DNA from: Halorubrum sp. BOL3-1
GTDB lineage: Archaea; Halobacteriota; Halobacteria; Halobacteriales; Haloferacaceae
Direction of reading: 5' to 3'
Length of the DNA stretch: 64,000 nucleotides
NCBI RefSeq assembly: GCF_004114375.1
Contig: NZ_CP034692.1
Location: 1,178,001-1,242,000, forward strand
The notes below the pieces were generated by a model that was not told the DNA's origin, made no database searches, and saw only the letters and a list, made by a program, of their open reading frames with translations. Below are positions 33,004-42,632 of this stretch, in pieces; positions within the stretch are counted from its first letter, which is position 1; every line of letters begins with the position of its first letter. A program made the position numbers and the translations under genes.

Positions 33004-34721
33004 CAGCCCACCACCCCCGGAAGCGATTCGACGGCGGTCTCGACGATCCTGAGGAAGACGACGGTCCGCGGGACGACCCCGAGCAGGACCGCCAGACTCG
33101 CCGCCGTCAAGATCGGGCCGAGCATGAACCACGTGCTTTCCGCGCCTCGCCAGCCGCGCACCTCCCAGCCGCCGGTCGGCGGGCCGCCGTGGTGCCCGTC
33201 GTGAGCGTCATCGTCGGGATTGTCGTGCCCGTCGTGAGCGTCATCGTCGGGGTTGTCGTGCCCGTCGTGAGCGTCGACGTCGTGGGCGTCGTGGGCCCCG
33301 CCTTCGGCGGTAGCGACGCTACCCCCGTCGGCCCGCGGGCCGCCTCGGCCGCCGATCGGCGCGGTCACGAGCGGCTTCTCGTCGTGGCCCTCGGGCGACT
33401 CGAAGTACGCCTGGTAGACTATCGGCCAGAAGTACGCGATGTTGAGGACGCCGGAGACCAGCAGCGCGGCGGCGAAGACGAGGCCGCCGCCGTCCAGCGC
33501 GCCGATGACGATGTACCACTTGCTGACGAACCCGGCGACCAGGGGTATCCCCGCCATCCCCGCGGCGGCGACGGCGAAGGCGGCCATCGTCAGCGGCATC
33601 CGGTCGCCGATGCCGGCCATGTCGCTGATGTCGTCCGTGTGGGTCTCGACGTGGATGGCGCCCGCACAGAAGAACAGCGTGAGCTTCATGAACGCGTGGG
33701 CGGGGATGTGGAGCAGCCCGCCGACGAGCGCGTCGCCCTTGAGCAGGGCGAGACCGAGGACGATGTACGACAGTTGGCTGATCGTCGAGTACGCCAGCCG
33801 CCGCTTGAGGTTGTCCTGTCTGAGCGCGATGACGCTCGCGGTCAGGAGCGTGATCGCGGCGACGGCCGCGAGCGGCAGCGCCACGCCCAGTTCCGCCATC
33901 GTCTCCGTCCCAAACACGTCGAGGACGACGCGAGCGATCCCGAACACGCCGCTCTTGACGACCGCGACCGCGTGGAGCAGCCCCGAGACCGGCGTCGGCG
34001 CGACCATCGCGTCCGGGAGCCACGAGTGGACTGGCATCAGCGCCGCCTTGACGCCGAACCCCCCGGCCAACAGGACGAACACCGCCCGCGCCAACGTCGG
34101 GTCCGCGGTCGCGAGCGCCTCAATGCCGCCCGGCGTGAACGCCGTGGTACCCGTCAGGACGTAGACGAGCGCCGTCCCGCCGAGGACGGCGACCCCGCCC
34201 CCGAAGGTGTAGGTCAGGTACTTCCGGCCGGCTGCGCGCGCCTCGTCGCTCTCGTCGTGTGTCACCAGCGGGTACGTCGACACCGTCAGCAGTTCGTAGA
34301 AGATGAACAGGGTCACCAGATTCGCTCCGAAGGCGACCCCGACGGCGGAGGCGAGGCTGGCCGCGAAGGAGGCGAAGTAGCGGGTCTGTGCGTGTTCGTC
34401 CAACCCTCGCATGTACCCGATCGAGTAGAAGCTCGTGACGATCCACAGCAGGCTCGCGAGCAGCGCGAACAGGAGTCCGAGGGCGTCCGCGCGGAGCGCG
34501 ATCGAGACGCCGTCGCCGAACTCGCCGATCCGGGTGACGTAGGTGGTGCCCGCGAGGACGCCGGGCACCATGCTCGCCACGAGCGCGAACTTCGTCGCGG
34601 CCACGACCACGGTGACGCCCTCCCGGACGTTCGGTCGCGACCGCAACGAGAGGATAACGGGGATGGCTACGGCCGACACGAGCACGGCGAACAACGGTCG
34701 AAGGGAGGCGACGTCAGTCAT
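33003..34721 (-). CDS. Mrp antiporter, NuoM/MrpD-like subunit with His/Asp-rich repeat loop
   Basis: 572 aa with about 14 membrane segments. Glu in 'LFIFYELLTV' and Lys in 'VVKSGVFGIARVV' are the conserved charges of the antiporter-like fold, with 'HSWLPDAMVAPTPVSG'. Near residues 480-512, between the last two helices, a loop of DAHDGHDNPDD repeats is rich in His and Asp, unusual for the family, and is likely cytoplasmic or surface-exposed and metal-binding. Overlaps its neighbours by 4 and 1 nt. Confidence 0.85.
   Translation of the reverse strand: MTDVASLRPLFAVLVSAVAIPVILSLRSRPNVREGVTVVVAATKFALVASMVPGVLAGTTYVTRIGEFGDGVSIALRADALGLLFALLASLLWIVTSFYSIGYMRGLDEHAQTRYFASFAASLASAVGVAFGANLVTLFIFYELLTVSTYPLVTHDESDEARAAGRKYLTYTFGGGVAVLGGTALVYVLTGTTAFTPGGIEALATADPTLARAVFVLLAGGFGVKAALMPVHSWLPDAMVAPTPVSGLLHAVAVVKSGVFGIARVVLDVFGTETMAELGVALPLAAVAAITLLTASVIALRQDNLKRRLAYSTISQLSYIVLGLALLKGDALVGGLLHIPAHAFMKLTLFFCAGAIHVETHTDDISDMAGIGDRMPLTMAAFAVAAAGMAGIPLVAGFVSKWYIVIGALDGGGLVFAAALLVSGVLNIAYFWPIVYQAYFESPEGHDEKPLVTAPIGGRGGPRADGGSVATAEGGAHDAHDVDAHDGHDNPDDDAHDGHDNPDDDAHDGHHGGPPTGGWEVRGWRGAESTWFMLGPILTAASLAVLLGVVPRTVVFLRIVETAVESLPGVVG
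33192..33275 (-). repeat. 33-bp tandem repeat inside the MrpD-like gene, 2.5 copies
   Basis: Units 33192-33224 and 33225-33257 differ at one base; a partial third runs to 33275. On the minus strand they encode 11-residue repeats of the DAHDGHDNPDD type. The near-identity indicates recent copying, so copy number may vary between strains. Confidence 0.85.
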
Positions 34722-36199
34722 TGGGTGATCAACTCGAACACGGTGATATCAAGCAGCTGTTCGACCGCGGGGACGGCGGCGGTGAGCCCGACCGCGAGGA
34801 CGGCGGCGACGACGACGACCGCTATCATGCCCGTCGAGACGCTCTCGCCGCCGTCGGTGGCGGGAGTCGTCTCCGCCGCGATCGTCGGCTCGGCGAAGTA
34901 GAGCCGCTCTCCGACCCGCGCGAAGTACGCCAGCGTCAACAGCGTGCTCGCGAGCAGCACGACCACCACCGGCCACACCCCGGCGTTGACGGCGCCGAGG
35001 ACGATCTGCCACTTCCCGGCGAACCCCACGGCGGGCGGAACGCCGACCATCGCGAGCGCCAACACGGTGAAGACGCCGGCGGCGACGGGGACGCGGCCGC
35101 CCATCCCGGCGTAGCCGCGGACCGTCGTCGCGCCCGTCTCGCGCTCGATGATCCCGGTGACGGCGAAGAGGCCGCCCTTCATGACCGCGTGGCCGACGAG
35201 GTGGACCGTGGCGCCGACGACGGCCAGCGGCGTCGCGACCGCGAACCCGGCGATCACGAGGCCGAACTGCGACACCGACGAGTACGCCAACATGCGCTGA
35301 ACGTCGGACTGGGCGACCGCGAGGACGCTCCCGGCGACGATGCTGACGCAGGCGACGCCCACGAGCGCCCAGCGCGCGACGGGGACCGCCTCGAGAAAGT
35401 CGACCGTGAACACCGAAAACAGCACGCGGGCCAGCGCGTACGCGGAGACCGTCGAGACGAGCGCCGAGATGAACGCGCTCACGCTGTCTGGCGAGTCGGC
35501 GTACGCGTCCGGCTGCCAGGTGTGTAGCGGGAACAGCGCGACCTTCACCGTCAGTCCGGCGACGATCAGTCCGAAGGCGGTCAACACGAGCGTCGAGTCG
35601 TAGCCGACCTCGGCGAGCTTACGGCTCAGGTCGGCCATGTTCAGCGTTCCCGTGGCGGCGAGCGCGTAGCCGACGCCGAGCAGGTACAGCGACGCGCCGA
35701 TGGTCCCGACGACGAGGTACTTCAGGGCCGCGACGGCGGAGCGCGCTCCGCGACCGCTCGCGACGAGCCCGTACGCCGCGAGCCCCGTGATTTCGAGGAA
35801 GACGTACAGGTTGAACACGTCGCCGGTCACGGTCATCCCGGACAGCCCGGCGACGAGCAGGAGGAACTGCGAGTAAAACGAGTTCCTGTGCGGCCCGGCG
35901 TGACGGGCGTACGCGAGGACGCCGAGTGAGACGGCGCCGATGAGAACGACGAGCAGGACCGTCAGCCCGTCGGCGACGAGTTCGATCCCGTAAGGGGCGG
36001 CGAACCCGCCGACCGCGTACCGCACGACCCCGTCGGTCCAGACGCTCCAAGCGAGGAGACCAGCGAGAGCGGCGTGGACGACCGTCGTCACCGCCGCGAT
36101 CGCCCAGCCGACGCGATCGTAGCGAAGGCTGGCCAGCGGCGGCACGGCGGCGCCGAGGATCGGAAGCACGACCAACAGGACGACGAGGTGATCAATCAT
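34718..36199 (-). CDS. mnhD: Mrp antiporter subunit D (NuoN-like)
   Basis: 493 aa, about 14 membrane segments. 'VYVFLEITGLAAYGLV' has the TM5 Glu. The region expected to hold the TM7/8 Lys (usual ...LLTKVGVYA) reads 'SALVSTVSAYALARV', where Ser replaces Lys, and WLPDA becomes WQPDA, so one half-channel charge is missing. It is the middle of three NuoL/M/N-like subunits. It overlaps mnhC by 8 nt and the next gene by 4 nt. Confidence 0.88.
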   Translation of the reverse strand: MIDHLVVLLVVLPILGAAVPPLASLRYDRVGWAIAAVTTVVHAALAGLLAWSVWTDGVVRYAVGGFAAPYGIELVADGLTVLLVVLIGAVSLGVLAYARHAGPHRNSFYSQFLLLVAGLSGMTVTGDVFNLYVFLEITGLAAYGLVASGRGARSAVAALKYLVVGTIGASLYLLGVGYALAATGTLNMADLSRKLAEVGYDSTLVLTAFGLIVAGLTVKVALFPLHTWQPDAYADSPDSVSAFISALVSTVSAYALARVLFSVFTVDFLEAVPVARWALVGVACVSIVAGSVLAVAQSDVQRMLAYSSVSQFGLVIAGFAVATPLAVVGATVHLVGHAVMKGGLFAVTGIIERETGATTVRGYAGMGGRVPVAAGVFTVLALAMVGVPPAVGFAGKWQIVLGAVNAGVWPVVVVLLASTLLTLAYFARVGERLYFAEPTIAAETTPATDGGESVSTGMIAVVVVAAVLAVGLTAAVPAVEQLLDITVFELITQ

Positions 36200-36551
36200 G
36201 GTAGAGTCGCTCTAAGTTGTCTTCATTGAGCGTGCCGTACTCGGAGTAGATGCGCACGATCAGGGCCAGCGCCACCGCCGTCAGGCTCACCCCGACGACG
36301 ATGGCGGTCAAGATTAGCACGTGCGGCAGCGGACTGACGTACGGTCCGGCGCCCTCGCTGATGACCGGCGGGCTCCCGCCGGTGCGGAACGCGAGGGTGA
36401 CGAAAAACAGGAATATCCCCGTCTGGAAGATATTCAGTCCGATGACCTTCTTCACGAGGTTTCGGGATTCGATGACGGTGTACAGCCCGATCCCGAGCAG
36501 TAGGACGGTCGCGTAGTAGTTGTAGTGAGTCGTTATCAGATCGAGTGTCAT
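36192..36551 (-). CDS. mnhC: Mrp antiporter subunit C (NuoK-like)
   Basis: 119 aa with three hydrophobic segments. 'LGIGLYTVIESRNLVKKVIGLNIFQTGIFLFFV' carries the Glu and Lys seen in MrpC/NuoK, and 'PLPHVLILTAIVVGVSLTAVALAL' the third helix. It would help form the ion path together with the MnhD proteins. Overlaps both neighbours (8 and 4 nt). Confidence 0.9.
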   Translation of the reverse strand: MTLDLITTHYNYYATVLLLGIGLYTVIESRNLVKKVIGLNIFQTGIFLFFVTLAFRTGGSPPVISEGAGPYVSPLPHVLILTAIVVGVSLTAVALALIVRIYSEYGTLNEDNLERLYHD

Positions 36552-37075
36552 GACGAGTCCTCCTCGGTGACGTGGTCGAAGCCGTTCGCGAGCAGGAAGA
36601 AGAGCCCGATCGCGACGCCGGCGACGATGGCGCCGATACTGAGTTCGACGAGTTCGATGGCGTACTTACTCGCGTGACTGAGCAGCGGCTCGTACTCCCC
36701 GTACTGGAGGAACCGCCCGCCGAGCGCCATCGCCCCGAGACCGATTCCGACGAACGCGAACACGCCGCCGGAGGCCAGCGCCGCGATCATGCGAACGTCG
36801 AGCCACCGTCGGGCCGAGTCGATACCGTAAGCGAACGCGAGCATCATCACGACCGACCCGGCGATGACGCCGCCCTGGAACCCGCCCCCGGGGGAGTCGG
36901 CTCCGTGGAACATGATGAACAGCGCGAACGTGAGGATAAACGGCGCGACCAACCGGACCGTCGTCATGATGATCGTCGACTCGACGTACAGTCCGGTTCC
37001 GCCGTCGTCGTCCGCACTGACCGGGTTCCGGTTACCGTCGTCGTCCGCGATCGGCTCCGATTCGGGAGAACTCAC
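36548..37075 (-). CDS. mnhB: Mrp antiporter subunit B (MnhB domain)
   Basis: 175 aa. After a polar tail, 'VRLVAPFILTFALFIMFHGADSPGGGFQGGVIAG' is the MnhB signature (His-Gly..SPGGGFQGG). Four hydrophobic segments follow. MnhB is needed for complex assembly and activity. Overlaps of 4 nt on both sides couple its translation to the neighbours. Confidence 0.92.
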   Translation of the reverse strand: MSSPESEPIADDDGNRNPVSADDDGGTGLYVESTIIMTTVRLVAPFILTFALFIMFHGADSPGGGFQGGVIAGSVVMMLAFAYGIDSARRWLDVRMIAALASGGVFAFVGIGLGAMALGGRFLQYGEYEPLLSHASKYAIELVELSIGAIVAGVAIGLFFLLANGFDHVTEEDSS

Positions 37076-37611
37076 GCCACCACCTCCCGACGGAGCACGG
37101 AGAGCGTGACGACCACCGCGGCGAAGACGACCACGCCCTCACCGAGCGTGTCGAAGCCGCGGTAGGCCGCTAGAACCGCCGTCACGGCGTTTTTGACTTC
37201 AGTTTCGGCGTAGGCGTTCTCGATGTAGTACTGCGTCACCTCGCCGCCGACGACCGCGGAGTTGGGATCGCCGATCGCCGGCAGCGCCGGAACCGTCACG
37301 CCGATCAACAGGACGAATCCGGCGACGAGGGCCACGGTCCGCCACCGGATCGGCTCGAACAGCCGGTTGACGTCGGATGAACTGGTGTTCGACAGCGCCA
37401 GCAGGAACAGCAGGGTCATGATGCCGGCGCCGACGGCCGCCTCTGTCAGCCCCACGTCGGGCGCTTGAAGAATGAGCCAGAGCACGGAGACGCCCAGGCT
37501 GTACGCCGCGAAGGCCATCACCGCCGCGAGGGTGTCCTTCAGCAGAGCCGAGCCGAGAGCGCAACCGACGACGAACAGCAGTAACGCTGCTTCAATGGTC
37601 GTGAGTGTCAT
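37072..37611 (-). CDS. DUF4040 protein, MbhD/MbhE-like subunit of the antiporter
   Basis: 179 aa with about five membrane segments. 'LLFVVGCALGSALLKDTLAAVMAFAAYSLGVSVLW' is the DUF4040/MbhD core, 'APDVGLTEAAVGAGIMTLLFL' a strongly conserved helix, and the C-terminal third ('TEVKNAVTAVLAAYRGFDTLGEG') is MbhE-like. In bacterial MrpA these parts form the C-terminus; here they are a separate gene, so MrpA is split. Confidence 0.88.
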   Translation of the reverse strand: MTLTTIEAALLLFVVGCALGSALLKDTLAAVMAFAAYSLGVSVLWLILQAPDVGLTEAAVGAGIMTLLFLLALSNTSSSDVNRLFEPIRWRTVALVAGFVLLIGVTVPALPAIGDPNSAVVGGEVTQYYIENAYAETEVKNAVTAVLAAYRGFDTLGEGVVVFAAVVVTLSVLRREVVA

Positions 37612-37925
37612 GAGTCGTCACCTTCGTCCGCGGTCCACGGTTCGATGCCCTGGTCGTGTGCGGCGCGAGCGACGGCGTGTGCGGCCGTCGGGTTCGTGAC
37701 GAACAGGAACACCAACAGGAACACCGACTTCGTCGTCGAGAGCCCAGACTGGAGCGCGATGGCGGCGGCGGCGATCGTGAGCACGGCCCCGAGCGTGTCG
37801 GTCTTCGAGGCCGCGTGCGCCCGGGTGTAGACGTCGGGGAACCGGACGAGGCCGACCGCCGCGACGCCGGCGAAGAAGGCGCCGCCGAGCGCGAGGGCGA
37901 CGATCGCCCACTCGGCGGGCGTCAC
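37608..37925 (-). CDS. mnhG: Mrp antiporter subunit G
   Basis: 105 aa, three hydrophobic segments. 'VGLVRFPDVYTRAHAASKTDTLGAVLTI' is the MnhG/PhaG motif (RFPDvYtR.HA..K.dTLG). It is an accessory membrane subunit. Overlaps of 4 nt on each side with mnhF and the DUF4040 gene. Confidence 0.93.
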   Translation of the reverse strand: MTPAEWAIVALALGGAFFAGVAAVGLVRFPDVYTRAHAASKTDTLGAVLTIAAAAIALQSGLSTTKSVFLLVFLFVTNPTAAHAVARAAHDQGIEPWTADEGDDS

Positions 37926-38197
37926 AGCACCCCCCCGCGTTCGACGTTGAACTTCGAGAACGCTATCGACAGCAGGAAGTTCAACAGGGCGTACACCAGC
38001 GCCACGTCGAGAAACGCCGACTGCTGGAACGCCGCCGCGACCAGCGCGATGGCGACGACGGTGTTCGTCCCGGCGACGTTTACCGCGATGACGCGATCGT
38101 GGGTCGTCGGACCGACGTACACTCGATACAGTGCCACGATACCGAAGAGAACGAACGCCGCCGCGATGGCCAGCAGGGCCGTCTCGAACTCAACCAT
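37922..38197 (-). CDS. mnhF: Mrp antiporter subunit F
   Basis: 91 aa from the ATG at 38197, which overlaps the upstream stop by 8 nt; a longer in-frame extension is Arg-rich and unlikely. Three hydrophobic segments with 'LYRVYVGPTTHDRVIAVNVAGTNTV' (rGPt..DRviA) and 'FLDVALVYALLNFLLSIAFSKF' mark MnhF/PhaF. Confidence 0.92.
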   Translation of the reverse strand: MVEFETALLAIAAAFVLFGIVALYRVYVGPTTHDRVIAVNVAGTNTVVAIALVAAAFQQSAFLDVALVYALLNFLLSIAFSKFNVERGGVL

Positions 38198-39341
38198 CCC
38201 GCCCCTCCTCGATGTCGCCGCGCTCGCGGGGCGTCGGTATCCGGGCCGCGACCCGGCCGTAGAAGACGAACCGAACCGCACGCTCTAACCCGCCGTCGAA
38301 GAGGTCGGCACGGGCGCTGCCGGTCAGCGAATGAATCTCGAACGAGCGCTCGGAGACGCTGACGCTCAACGTTCCGGGCGTGAGCGTGATGCTGTTCGCG
38401 AGCGTCGTCACCGCGGCGTCGTCCCACACCGCCGCCCGTAACCGGACGAACTTCGGATCGATCGGCATGTCCGGATGGAGGACGACGTAGGCGATCTCGA
38501 GGTTCGCGATCGCGATCTCCTTGAGCAGATACGGGACGTACACCATCAGTCGGACGAGCCGTCGGAGCGTCCGGCCGGCCGGAGCGGTGCGGTTCGCGAC
38601 GACGGGTGCGAGAACGACCGAGACGAGCGACGCCGTCACGAACCCGGTCAGGAAATCGAGGGGTTTCCACGCGCTCAACGACAGGTAAAACAGGTACGAC
38701 GCGACGAACACGGAGAGGTACTTCGACGCCGACGCCGCCCGAGCGAGCACGGGAGTCTCCGTCGGCCGTTCGACCGGTGCCGTCTCGACCGACAAGTCAC
38801 CGCGAGCCAACTCCACCGCTATCGGCCGCAGCATCGGCGCGGTACCGCCGGGACTGTACTCAGGATCGATCACGACCCTGTCGATGTCCGCCTCGGCCGC
38901 GTATTCGAGGAGCGCGTCCGCGTAGTCTCCCGGACTGAACAGGTACCGGTCGGCCCCGACGACGTCGGTAACGACGGAGAACGGATCGGGCCGGTCTGCG
39001 GTCGACTCGTCGGTCGGACCGGCACGCAGGTCCCCGGCGTCGGTAGCCGTCCCGCTGTCGCCCGCCGCGTTCGTCTCGGCGTCCCGCTCGGCGGTCGCCG
39101 CGTCGGCCGTCTCCTCTTCGATCCAGAGGGCGACGCGTTCGAGCCGTTCGCGTGCGGTGCCGAGTTCCTCGGGCGCGTCCGGATTGACCGACTGCGTCCG
39201 GGCCGCGACGACGGCGTGGACTTCGACCGGCCGGTCGGCCGCCGCCGCGGTCGCCTGCTCGACGACGTACGATGCCGTGTCTCGGAGGGTCGCGGAGTCG
39301 CCGACGGGGACGAGTATACGGTGGACGTCTGTGTCTGACAT
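38190..39341 (-). CDS. mnhE: Mrp antiporter subunit E with N-terminal universal-stress-like domain (first gene of operon)
   Basis: 383 aa from the ATG at 39341. Residues 1-195 resemble a UspA-like fold ('RILVPVGDSATLRDTASYVVEQA', 'DIDRVVIDPEYSPGG') interrupted by an acidic insert. Residues about 210-365 are MnhE ('FVASYLFYLSLSAWKPLDF', 'ANLEIAYVVLHPDMPIDPKFV', 'NSITLTPGTLSVSV'). The soluble domain may bind nucleotide and gate the antiporter by energy state. The promoter box lies just upstream. Confidence 0.9.
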   Translation of the reverse strand: MSDTDVHRILVPVGDSATLRDTASYVVEQATAAAADRPVEVHAVVAARTQSVNPDAPEELGTARERLERVALWIEEETADAATAERDAETNAAGDSGTATDAGDLRAGPTDESTADRPDPFSVVTDVVGADRYLFSPGDYADALLEYAAEADIDRVVIDPEYSPGGTAPMLRPIAVELARGDLSVETAPVERPTETPVLARAASASKYLSVFVASYLFYLSLSAWKPLDFLTGFVTASLVSVVLAPVVANRTAPAGRTLRRLVRLMVYVPYLLKEIAIANLEIAYVVLHPDMPIDPKFVRLRAAVWDDAAVTTLANSITLTPGTLSVSVSERSFEIHSLTGSARADLFDGGLERAVRFVFYGRVAARIPTPRERGDIEEGRDG

Positions 39342-39364
39342 GTGTGAACTGTTTTTCGCGTTTC

Positions 39365-39372
39365 GCATAAGA
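39365..39372 (-). promoter_or_regulatory. TATA-like box of the nine-gene Mrp operon
   Basis: CTTATGCG on the minus strand lies 24-31 nt before the first ATG (39341); the spacer 39342-39424 is the only gap from which the whole overlapping operon can be transcribed. Confidence 0.5.
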
Positions 39373-39424
39373 GCCGCGAGACTATCCATCGGAGTAAAAC
39401 GATGGCAAACTCAAAACTATTTCG

Positions 39425-40603
39425 CTATGACTCGGTTGCGTTGTCGGATCCCCGGAGCACGTCGGCGAGTTTTTCGGCGACGCGAGTCCCGAGACCGCCC
39501 TTGTCGCCGACGTACTCGCGCGGTTCGCCACGGTCGACGAGGTGTGCGCGAGTCTCGGCGTCGCCCATCACGCTCGCGTCGTTCGCGACGACGAACGCCA
39601 GTCCGACCCGGTCGCGGATCCGCTCGGCCTCCGCGACCATCGCCGCGTCGTCGCCCGACGTCTCGGCTTTGAACCCGACGATTGGGAGGTCGGGGTACGC
39701 CTCGCGCACCGAGTCGATAAGCTTCGGCGTCGGCTCCAGATCGACCGACAGCGGCGATCCGGACCGGATCTTCTCGTCGACGGCCTCCGCGGTGAAATCG
39801 GAGATGGCGGCCGCGGACACCAGCGCGTCCGCGGTCGCCGCCGTCCGACGACAGGCCGCCATCATCTCGTCGGCCGTTTCGACCGCGATCACGTCGGCGT
39901 AGGGGACCTCGGGGCCGTCGTGGACGAGCGTCACCCGCGCGCCGCGAGCGTACAGCGCACGGGCGACCGCTCGCCCGGTCTTCCCCGACGCGCGGTTCGT
40001 CAAGATTCGGATCGGGTCGATCCGCTCTTTCGTCGCGCCGGCGGTGACGACGACGTGCGTCCCGGAGAGGGTCTGTGGCGTCGTCGCTCGCGCGACCTCG
40101 GTGACGATGTCGTCCTCCGCGGCGACCTTCGCCTTCCCCTCCTCTATCCGGGGGTCCGCGAAGCGGACGCCCCACGACTCCAGGCGGTCGAGCGCGTCGA
40201 GGACGCCCGGGTGGTCGTACATCGGCTCGTGCATCGCGGGCGCCATCACGACCGGCACGTCCGCGCCGAGCGCGGTCGTCGCGCAGGTGGTGACGGGGGT
40301 GTCGTCGACCGCGGCCGCGATCTTCCCCGCGGTGTTCGCCGTCGCGGGCGCCAGGAGCAGGACGTCGGCCCAGCCGTCGCGGCCGCATAGCTCGACGTGT
40401 TCCACGCTCCCGGTGATCTCCGTGACGACCGGCTCGTCCGTCGCGAAGTCGACCGCCCACGGGTGGACGATGTTCGTCGCCGCCGGGGACATGACGGCGC
40501 GGACGCGCGCGCCCTGCCGGCGCAGTTCGTGGGCGAGTTCGACGACCTTCACCGCCGCGATGCTCCCCGAGACGCCCAGCGCGACGTTGACCCCGTCCAG
40601 CAT
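39425..40603 (-). CDS. coaBC: bifunctional phosphopantothenoylcysteine decarboxylase/phosphopantothenate--cysteine ligase
   Basis: 392 aa. The CoaC half (1-180) is a flavoprotein fold: 'GVSGSIAAVK', catalytic His in 'SVEHVELC', 'APAMHEPMY'. The CoaB half (about 185-392) begins 'VVTAGATKERIDPIRILTNRASG' and has 'VSAAAISDF' and the 'FKAETSG' Lys. It makes 4'-phosphopantetheine from phosphopantothenate and cysteine with CTP. A second archaeal CoA gene, the phosphopantoate ligase, lies 2.6 kb upstream. Confidence 0.95.
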   Translation of the reverse strand: MLDGVNVALGVSGSIAAVKVVELAHELRRQGARVRAVMSPAATNIVHPWAVDFATDEPVVTEITGSVEHVELCGRDGWADVLLLAPATANTAGKIAAAVDDTPVTTCATTALGADVPVVMAPAMHEPMYDHPGVLDALDRLESWGVRFADPRIEEGKAKVAAEDDIVTEVARATTPQTLSGTHVVVTAGATKERIDPIRILTNRASGKTGRAVARALYARGARVTLVHDGPEVPYADVIAVETADEMMAACRRTAATADALVSAAAISDFTAEAVDEKIRSGSPLSVDLEPTPKLIDSVREAYPDLPIVGFKAETSGDDAAMVAEAERIRDRVGLAFVVANDASVMGDAETRAHLVDRGEPREYVGDKGGLGTRVAEKLADVLRGSDNATES

Positions 40604-40655
40604 TACCGAGTCCGTTCCGCCCCCGACGGCTTATAACGTGTCGTTGCGGTCTCAG

Positions 40656-41180
40656 TCAGGAGCCGTTCGGCTGCCCGCCCTCCTGCGGCGCGGGGAAATC
40701 GCCAGCGGACAGCAACGCGCTCACCGGGTCGGCCTCCAGCGTGTCGAGCACCGCCGCGGCCGGCCCGCTGACCAGCACGGCTCCCGCCCGCTCGTTGGCC
40801 TCGTCGATCCCGAACCCGTCGACGTCGGCCGCGTACGACTCCAAGTCGTCGACCGCGGCCGAGACGATCTCTCTCTGTGCTTCGAGCAGTTCGGACTGCG
40901 CGTCCTCCTGCGAGAGGTTCCCCTCCTCGACGCGCGTCCCGATCTCCTCTCGGGCGGCCTGAATCTCCGCCTGAACGTCCAGCGCGACCGTCGCCCGGGC
41001 GCCGTCGCCGTCGAATCCGCTCCCGGTCTCGCCGCCGTCTCCGGTCTCGGAGCCGTTCCCGTCGTCGGTCTGTCCGGCCGCCTCGCCGTCCGATCCGGCG
41101 AGATCGCCGCACCCGGCGAGACCGAGCGTCGATCCCGTCGCCGCGGCCGCCAGCACGCGTCGTCGCGGTGTGTCCGTCAC
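40656..41180 (-). CDS. Tat-exported lipoprotein of unknown function
   Basis: 174 aa using a GTG at 41180 (VTDTPRRRVLAAAA); a 16-residue upstream extension from 41228 would push the signal inward. The signal has an Arg-Arg-Arg core, hydrophobic stretch and lipobox 'GLAGC'. A Gly/Asp/Ser linker follows, then a helical domain (about residues 60-140) and a Gly/Pro-rich tail. It may be a haloarchaeal-specific surface protein; no family recognised. Confidence 0.75.
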   Translation of the reverse strand: MTDTPRRRVLAAAATGSTLGLAGCGDLAGSDGEAAGQTDDGNGSETGDGGETGSGFDGDGARATVALDVQAEIQAAREEIGTRVEEGNLSQEDAQSELLEAQREIVSAAVDDLESYAADVDGFGIDEANERAGAVLVSGPAAAVLDTLEADPVSALLSAGDFPAPQEGGQPNGS

Positions 41181-41237
41181 GCTCGCCTTCGACGCCCGGG
41201 TCACTTGTCGGTTCCGTAAAACCCTCACCAGTCGAGA

Positions 41238-41350
41238 GACCGCACGGCCTCGCGCCTCCCCAGCCTCGGCGAGCGGGCCGCGCGGACGACGCCGCGCGGC
41301 CCGCTCGCCTCCCTCGCGTTCGCGTCGCGCTCTCGCGAGAGCACGACGCG
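41238..41350 (-). repeat. dispersed structured element, copy A (minus orientation)
   Basis: Read on the minus strand: a 15-bp palindromic stem (41321-41350, one G-U wobble in this orientation), a linker with GCGAGGGAGG, a perfect 18-bp hairpin with 6-nt loop (arms 41268-41285 and 41292-41309), then the conserved CGAGGCTGGGGAGG (41255-41268), GCGAGG and GTGCGGT. It lacks the third hairpin and tail of copies B-D. It sits in the 219-bp gap between the DUF63 gene and the lipoprotein gene. Confidence 0.75.
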
Positions 41351-41399
41351 GCGCGCCGTTCGGCTTGTCGAATCGCTCTCGTGAGTTCAGTTCGGCCGC

Positions 41400-42632
<1,233 letters not shown>

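Noticed and set aside
33192-33275. possible CRISPR array or intergenic repeat
   Set aside because: The repeats lie inside a coding frame and translate into a regular peptide repeat.
33189-34901. 570-residue plus-strand frame opposite the MrpD-like gene
   Set aside because: Antisense shadow; starts inside the 33-bp repeat and has no recognisable domain.
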